DNA from: Desulfobacter sp.
GTDB lineage: Bacteria; Desulfobacterota; Desulfobacteria; Desulfobacterales; Desulfobacteraceae
Assembly: GCA_030145005.1 (NCBI GenBank)
Contig: JAQYWJ010000021.1
Location: 1 to 18,600, forward strand
Direction: 5' to 3'
DNA: 18,600 nt
In this document: positions 15,200-18,600 of the stretch, in pieces
Layout of the letters: each line of letters begins with the position of its first letter
Position numbering within the stretch: the first letter of the stretch is position 1
The notes under the pieces: generated by a model
What the model was told of the DNA's origin: nothing
The model's database searches: none
Seen by the model: the letters and a program-made list of their open reading frames with translations, nothing else
Made by a program: the position numbers and the translations under genes

Positions 15200-18166
15200 C
15201 TAATTACCAAACAGGCTCTTAAGGATGGGTATTAAATATCGCCCGGTGTAGCTGCCGGAATTTTTAGCCACATCCTCCGGCGGACCGGCCGCCACAATCC
15301 GCCCCCCGCCGCTGCCGCCCTCGGGACCGATGTCCATAATCCAATCGGCGGTCTTAATCACATCCAGATTATGCTCAATGATCACCACAGTGTTGCCGGC
15401 ATGGGTAAGGCGCTGGAGCACCTGCAGCAGCAAGCGAATATCCTGGAAGTGCAGACCGGTGGTGGGCTCGTCCAGAATATAAAGGGTGTCACCGGTGTCC
15501 TTTCTGGCAAGCTCCCGGGCCAGTTTGATCCGCTGGGCTTCGCCGCCGGACAGGGTGGTGGCGGCCTGGCCCAGTTTGATATAGGAAAGCCCCACATCCA
15601 CCAGCGTATCCAAAATCCTGGTGATCCTGGGATGGGCGTCAAACAGGTCCCTGGCCTGTACTACGGACAGATCCAGCACATCGGCAATGGAGTGATCTTT
15701 GTATTTAATCTCCAGGGTGGACTTGTTGAACCGTTTGCCGTGGCATATGTCACAGGGCACAAACACGTCGGCCAGAAAGTGCATCTCCACCTTAATGTAT
15801 CCGTCCCCATGGCAGGCCTCGCACCGGCCGCCCTTAACATTAAAAGAGTACCGTCCTTTTTTATATCCCCTGGCCTGGGATTCGGGCAGCATGGCAAACA
15901 GGTCCCGGATGGGATCAAACAGTTTGGTGTATGTGGCGGGATTGCTGCGCGGGGTCCGGCCGATGGGTTTCTGATCGATGTTGATGACTTTGTTGATGTG
16001 GGACAGCCCGGTGATCTTTTTATGTTTTCCTACGTTCATCTGGGAACCGTGCAGTTTTACCGCCAGGGCCGGATAGAGAATCTGGTTGATCAGGGTGGAT
16101 TTGCCGGCCCCGGACACGCCGGTGACGGCCGTTAAAAGCCCCACAGGGATTTTGGCTGTGATGTTGGCCAGGTTATTTTCACATGCCCCGTGGATGGTGA
16201 GCCATTTATTTCCCTTGGTTTTGGGCGTTCTCCGTTTTTCAGGCACGGCAATGGTCTCACGTCCGCTTAAAAATTGACCCGTAAGGGAAACCGGGTTTTC
16301 CCGAATCTGTTCAGGTGTGCCCTGGGCCACAATTTCACCCCCCAGGTGGCCGGCACCCGGGCCGATGTCCACAATCCAGTCCGAGGCCTCCATGGTTTCC
16401 TGGTCATGCTCCACAATGAGCAGGGTATTGCCGATATCCCGCAGGTGTTTCAGCGTGGACAGCAATTTAATGTTATCTCTCTGGTGAAGGCCGATGGAGG
16501 GTTCATCCAGAATATAAAGCACCCCGGTCAGTTCAGACCCCACCTGGGAGGCCAGGCGGATGCGCTGGGATTCCCCGCCGGACAGCGTGGGACCGGACCG
16601 GTCCAGGGAGAGATAATCCAGGCCGACGTTCACCAAAAAGCCCAGACGATCCCGGATCTCCTTGAGCAGTTCAGCGGCAATGAGCTTTTTGCTGCCGGTC
16701 AGCTCAAGGGAAGAGATAAAACTATAGGCCTCTTTCACGGTCATCTCAGTGACATCTATAATGGATTTGCCGTTGATCTTGACATGCAGAACCTCATCCC
16801 GCAGCCGCCGCCCTTTACATGTTGGGCAGCCGGCAGCGGTCATGAAATTGGTATAGTACTTTTTCTGGTGTTCCGACTGGGTGTTCCTGTACCGGCGCAT
16901 CAGGGTGTGGATCAGGCCTTCGTGGGTGCGGGAAAAACTGCCCTGAATTTTTGACGAGTTCCAGTTCACGGTCATCTGTTTACTGTCGGAGCCGTAGAGC
17001 AGCAGATCCCGCTGTTTTTTGGGCAGCTTTTTCCAGGGAATATCGAAATCAATACCCCACTGCTCTTCCATGGCCAGAAGCTGGCCTTTGCCCCAGGAAT
17101 TTTCATTGTTAAAGCGCGGCTTCTTAATGAAATAATTTTTCCAAGTGACCACGGCGCCCTCACGGATGGATAGATTGGGATCCGGCACCACCTTATCCGG
17201 ATCAATGGCCAAAAGGGTGCCGATGCCGTTGCAGTCGGGACACATGCCCAAAGGAGAGTTAAAGGAAAAAATCTGGGGCGTAAGTTCAGGGTAGGCAATA
17301 CCGCAACAGGAGCGGGCCTCGCTCATTTTCAAGTCTTCCCGGCCCTCCATGTGGACAATGAGTTGGCCTGCGCCCAGTTTCAGGGCCGATTCCACGGAAT
17401 CGGTGAGCCGTTTTTCAAACGCGCTTTGGGATTTTACCACCAGCCGGTCAACGACCACTTCAATGTGGTGTTTTTTGTTGCGGGCCAGGGTCTGGACATT
17501 TTCAAGATCCTGGACCACCCCGTCCACCCGGACCCTTGCATAGCCCTCGCGCTTGAGATCTTCAAGGCGCTCCCGGTGTTCACCCTTACGGTTTTCCACA
17601 ATGGGCGCCAGAATCAGGATTTTAGAACCGTCAGGCAGATCCATAATCTGGGAGACCATGGCCTGGGCATGTCCCCGGCCCACCTTTTTCCCGCATTTAT
17701 AGCAATACTGGGTCCCCACCCGGGCAAAGAGAACCCGCAGGTAGTCGTAAATTTCGGTGATGGTACCCACGGTGGACCGTGGATTTTTGGAAGCGGCCTT
17801 CTGTTCAATGGCAATGGTGGGGGAGAGCCCACGGATGGTTTCGTAGCGCGGTTTTTCCATCTGCCCGATGAACTGCCGGGCATAGGAGGACAAGGACTCC
17901 ACATACCGGCGCTGGCCTTCGGCAAAAATGGTATCAAAGGCCAGGCTGGACTTGCCCGACCCGGACACACCCGTCACCACCACCAGTTTTTTCTTGGGGA
18001 TTTCTACATCAATATTTTTAAGGTTGTGTTCTTTGGCGCCCCGGACAATGATCCGGTCCAGTTCTTTGGACCGGGAATGATCTTCCAGGGGGTGCAGGGG
18101 AGTCGGGCTATGAGCATTATAGTTATCGGCTGTCTGTGTTACAGCGGCAGCAGTATTCTTTTTCAT
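15200..18166 (-). CDS. uvrA: Excinuclease ABC subunit A (UvrA)
   Basis: The damage-recognition ATPase of nucleotide excision repair, which loads UvrB at lesions; cytoplasmic dimer. The 988-residue protein has both ABC modules. The first has Walker A GVSGSGKSS (66-74), signature LSGGESQRIRLASQVG and Walker B LYILDEPSIGLHQRD. The second has GVSGAGKSTL, LSGGEAQRIKLARELAR and LYILDEPTTGLHFQD. Zinc-module cysteines are seen as CPDCNG/CPTCKG and in the C-terminal CEACHGDG...CDICHGK finger. Compared with E. coli UvrA, which begins at the equivalent of LDRIIVRGAKEHNLKNI, it carries about 35 extra low-complexity residues rich in Thr, Ala, His and Pro. The only ATG in that stretch is at 18166, with a weak ribosome site (GGTGA). 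It is monocistronic with its own terminator. No LexA box was recognised. Confidence 0.97.
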   Translation of the reverse strand: MKKNTAAAVTQTADNYNAHSPTPLHPLEDHSRSKELDRIIVRGAKEHNLKNIDVEIPKKKLVVVTGVSGSGKSSLAFDTIFAEGQRRYVESLSSYARQFIGQMEKPRYETIRGLSPTIAIEQKAASKNPRSTVGTITEIYDYLRVLFARVGTQYCYKCGKKVGRGHAQAMVSQIMDLPDGSKILILAPIVENRKGEHRERLEDLKREGYARVRVDGVVQDLENVQTLARNKKHHIEVVVDRLVVKSQSAFEKRLTDSVESALKLGAGQLIVHMEGREDLKMSEARSCCGIAYPELTPQIFSFNSPLGMCPDCNGIGTLLAIDPDKVVPDPNLSIREGAVVTWKNYFIKKPRFNNENSWGKGQLLAMEEQWGIDFDIPWKKLPKKQRDLLLYGSDSKQMTVNWNSSKIQGSFSRTHEGLIHTLMRRYRNTQSEHQKKYYTNFMTAAGCPTCKGRRLRDEVLHVKINGKSIIDVTEMTVKEAYSFISSLELTGSKKLIAAELLKEIRDRLGFLVNVGLDYLSLDRSGPTLSGGESQRIRLASQVGSELTGVLYILDEPSIGLHQRDNIKLLSTLKHLRDIGNTLLIVEHDQETMEASDWIVDIGPGAGHLGGEIVAQGTPEQIRENPVSLTGQFLSGRETIAVPEKRRTPKTKGNKWLTIHGACENNLANITAKIPVGLLTAVTGVSGAGKSTLINQILYPALAVKLHGSQMNVGKHKKITGLSHINKVINIDQKPIGRTPRSNPATYTKLFDPIRDLFAMLPESQARGYKKGRYSFNVKGGRCEACHGDGYIKVEMHFLADVFVPCDICHGKRFNKSTLEIKYKDHSIADVLDLSVVQARDLFDAHPRITRILDTLVDVGLSYIKLGQAATTLSGGEAQRIKLARELARKDTGDTLYILDEPTTGLHFQDIRLLLQVLQRLTHAGNTVVIIEHNLDVIKTADWIMDIGPEGGSGGGRIVAAGPPEDVAKNSGSYTGRYLIPILKSLFGN

Positions 18167-18195
18167 GGGTCACCAGGGTTTGTTTTTGGTTACCC
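18167..18195 (-). promoter_or_regulatory. Inverted repeat at the uvrA start
   Basis: GGGTCACC (18167-18174) and GGTTACCC (18188-18195) form an 8-bp inverted repeat with one central mismatch, directly upstream of the uvrA ATG and covering its ribosome site. It could be an operator or an mRNA stem limiting translation. Neither a LexA-type nor another known operator was recognised in it. Confidence 0.3.
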
Positions 18196-18321
18196 TAGCA
18201 ACGATAATCACCCACAATAAAAAGTAAAGTCCGGGGCATCTATGGCATATTTAATTTTGACCATGGGCCTAATTTTCAGCCTTCCGTTGCTGACACACGA
18301 TGTTGTGGTTGAACAATTTTG

Positions 18322-18440
18322 TTAAGAAATGAATCCGACATAACTTAACCTGGGAGCGCGGGCGGCTCCGCATCTTTATAATACTTGCGGACATGCGGGC
18401 GCGCCGCCCGCGCTCCCGGAGATAGCAAAATGAGCAAGTA
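18322..18440. repeat. Palindromic dispersed repeat, copy B
   Basis: This is the second copy of the element at 339-445, in the same orientation. A perfect 14-bp outer stem GGGAGCGCGGGCGG (18352-18365) / CCGCCCGCGCTCCC (18404-18417) encloses an inner TCCGCA/TGCGGA hairpin. The flanks GAAATGAATCCGACATAACT + TAACC and ATAGCAAAATGAGCAAGT match copy A with few changes, whereas the centre differs. Conserved ends with a variable centre point to a small non-autonomous mobile repeat. A 64-codon frame across it is an artefact. Confidence 0.8.
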
Positions 18441-18600
18441 TAGAAACTTTTTTGGTAAATCATTCATCAAAATAATTTGACCAGTCAAAATAATTCATCA
18501 ATTCCGCTTCAGAACAAAACTATAATTAACAGTGAGAATTACACGCAAGTGTTTATCACACACCGTTGCTTCTTTCGTTAATCATCTTTATGGTCGAGAT
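18441..18600. other. AT-rich intergenic tail of the window
   Basis: No ORF, RNA gene or promoter is convincing here. A short palindrome TTTGAC-ca-GTCAAA (18476-18489) sits between two copies of CAAAATAATT and could be an operator for a gene beyond the window edge. Confidence 0.35.

Noticed and set aside
17351..18220. Plus-strand frame of 289 codons opposite uvrA
   Set aside because: Antisense shadow of the well-conserved UvrA N-terminal half, no family resemblance.
18269..18463. 64-codon minus-strand frame across repeat copy B
   Set aside because: Runs straight through the palindromic repeat, so the codons are those of a hairpin; Arg-rich and without a ribosome site.

Overview
The window looks like chromosomal DNA from a Desulfobacteraceae-like deltaproteobacterium (Desulfobacterota). 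This rests on recognition, not on a search: the LuxR-type regulator, the receiver-PEP-binding protein and the GDH2-type glutamate dehydrogenase have the look of proteins from marine sulfate reducers. There are nine convincing protein genes and no tRNA, rRNA or CRISPR array.

Layout. Positions 1-325 appear to be the decayed right end of an IS200/IS605-type element (TnpB tail plus omegaRNA-like end). A palindromic dispersed repeat follows at 339-445, and a second copy lies at 18322-18440. A minus-strand cluster (corA-type Mg transporter, a large MscS/MscK-type channel, a ThiS/MoaD-like sulfur carrier) occupies 4371-481. An AT-rich divergent intergenic region (4372-4930) separates it from a plus-strand block: a receiver/PEP-pyruvate-binding protein, a remarkable array of hairpins (7577-7722), NADP-glutamate dehydrogenase gdhA, a GAF-like/coiled-coil/LuxR regulator, and a GDH2-type glutamate dehydrogenase homologue. 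Convergent to this block is a minus-strand family 2 membrane glycosyltransferase behind two tandem sigma-54-like promoter elements, then a minus-strand uvrA with a strong intrinsic terminator.

How the genes fit together. The plus-strand block is centred on glutamate and central nitrogen/carbon metabolism: a canonical GdhA, a DNA-binding regulator, and a second, large glutamate dehydrogenase homologue 19 nt behind the regulator. In the large homologue the position of the catalytic lysine is alanine, while the neighbouring catalytic aspartate motif is kept, so it may be inactive or regulatory. The receiver/PEP-binding protein upstream has the ATP-grasp half of PEP synthase but not the phosphohistidine or PEP barrel domains, so it is probably a signalling protein. 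The corA-mscS-thiS-like cluster combines two ion/osmotic membrane proteins with a small diglycine-ending protein that overlaps the channel gene by 8 nt.

The points most worth a second look are the missing lysine, the hairpin array before gdhA, the twin sigma-54-like sites, the TnpB/omegaRNA relic, and the channel-sulfur carrier coupling.
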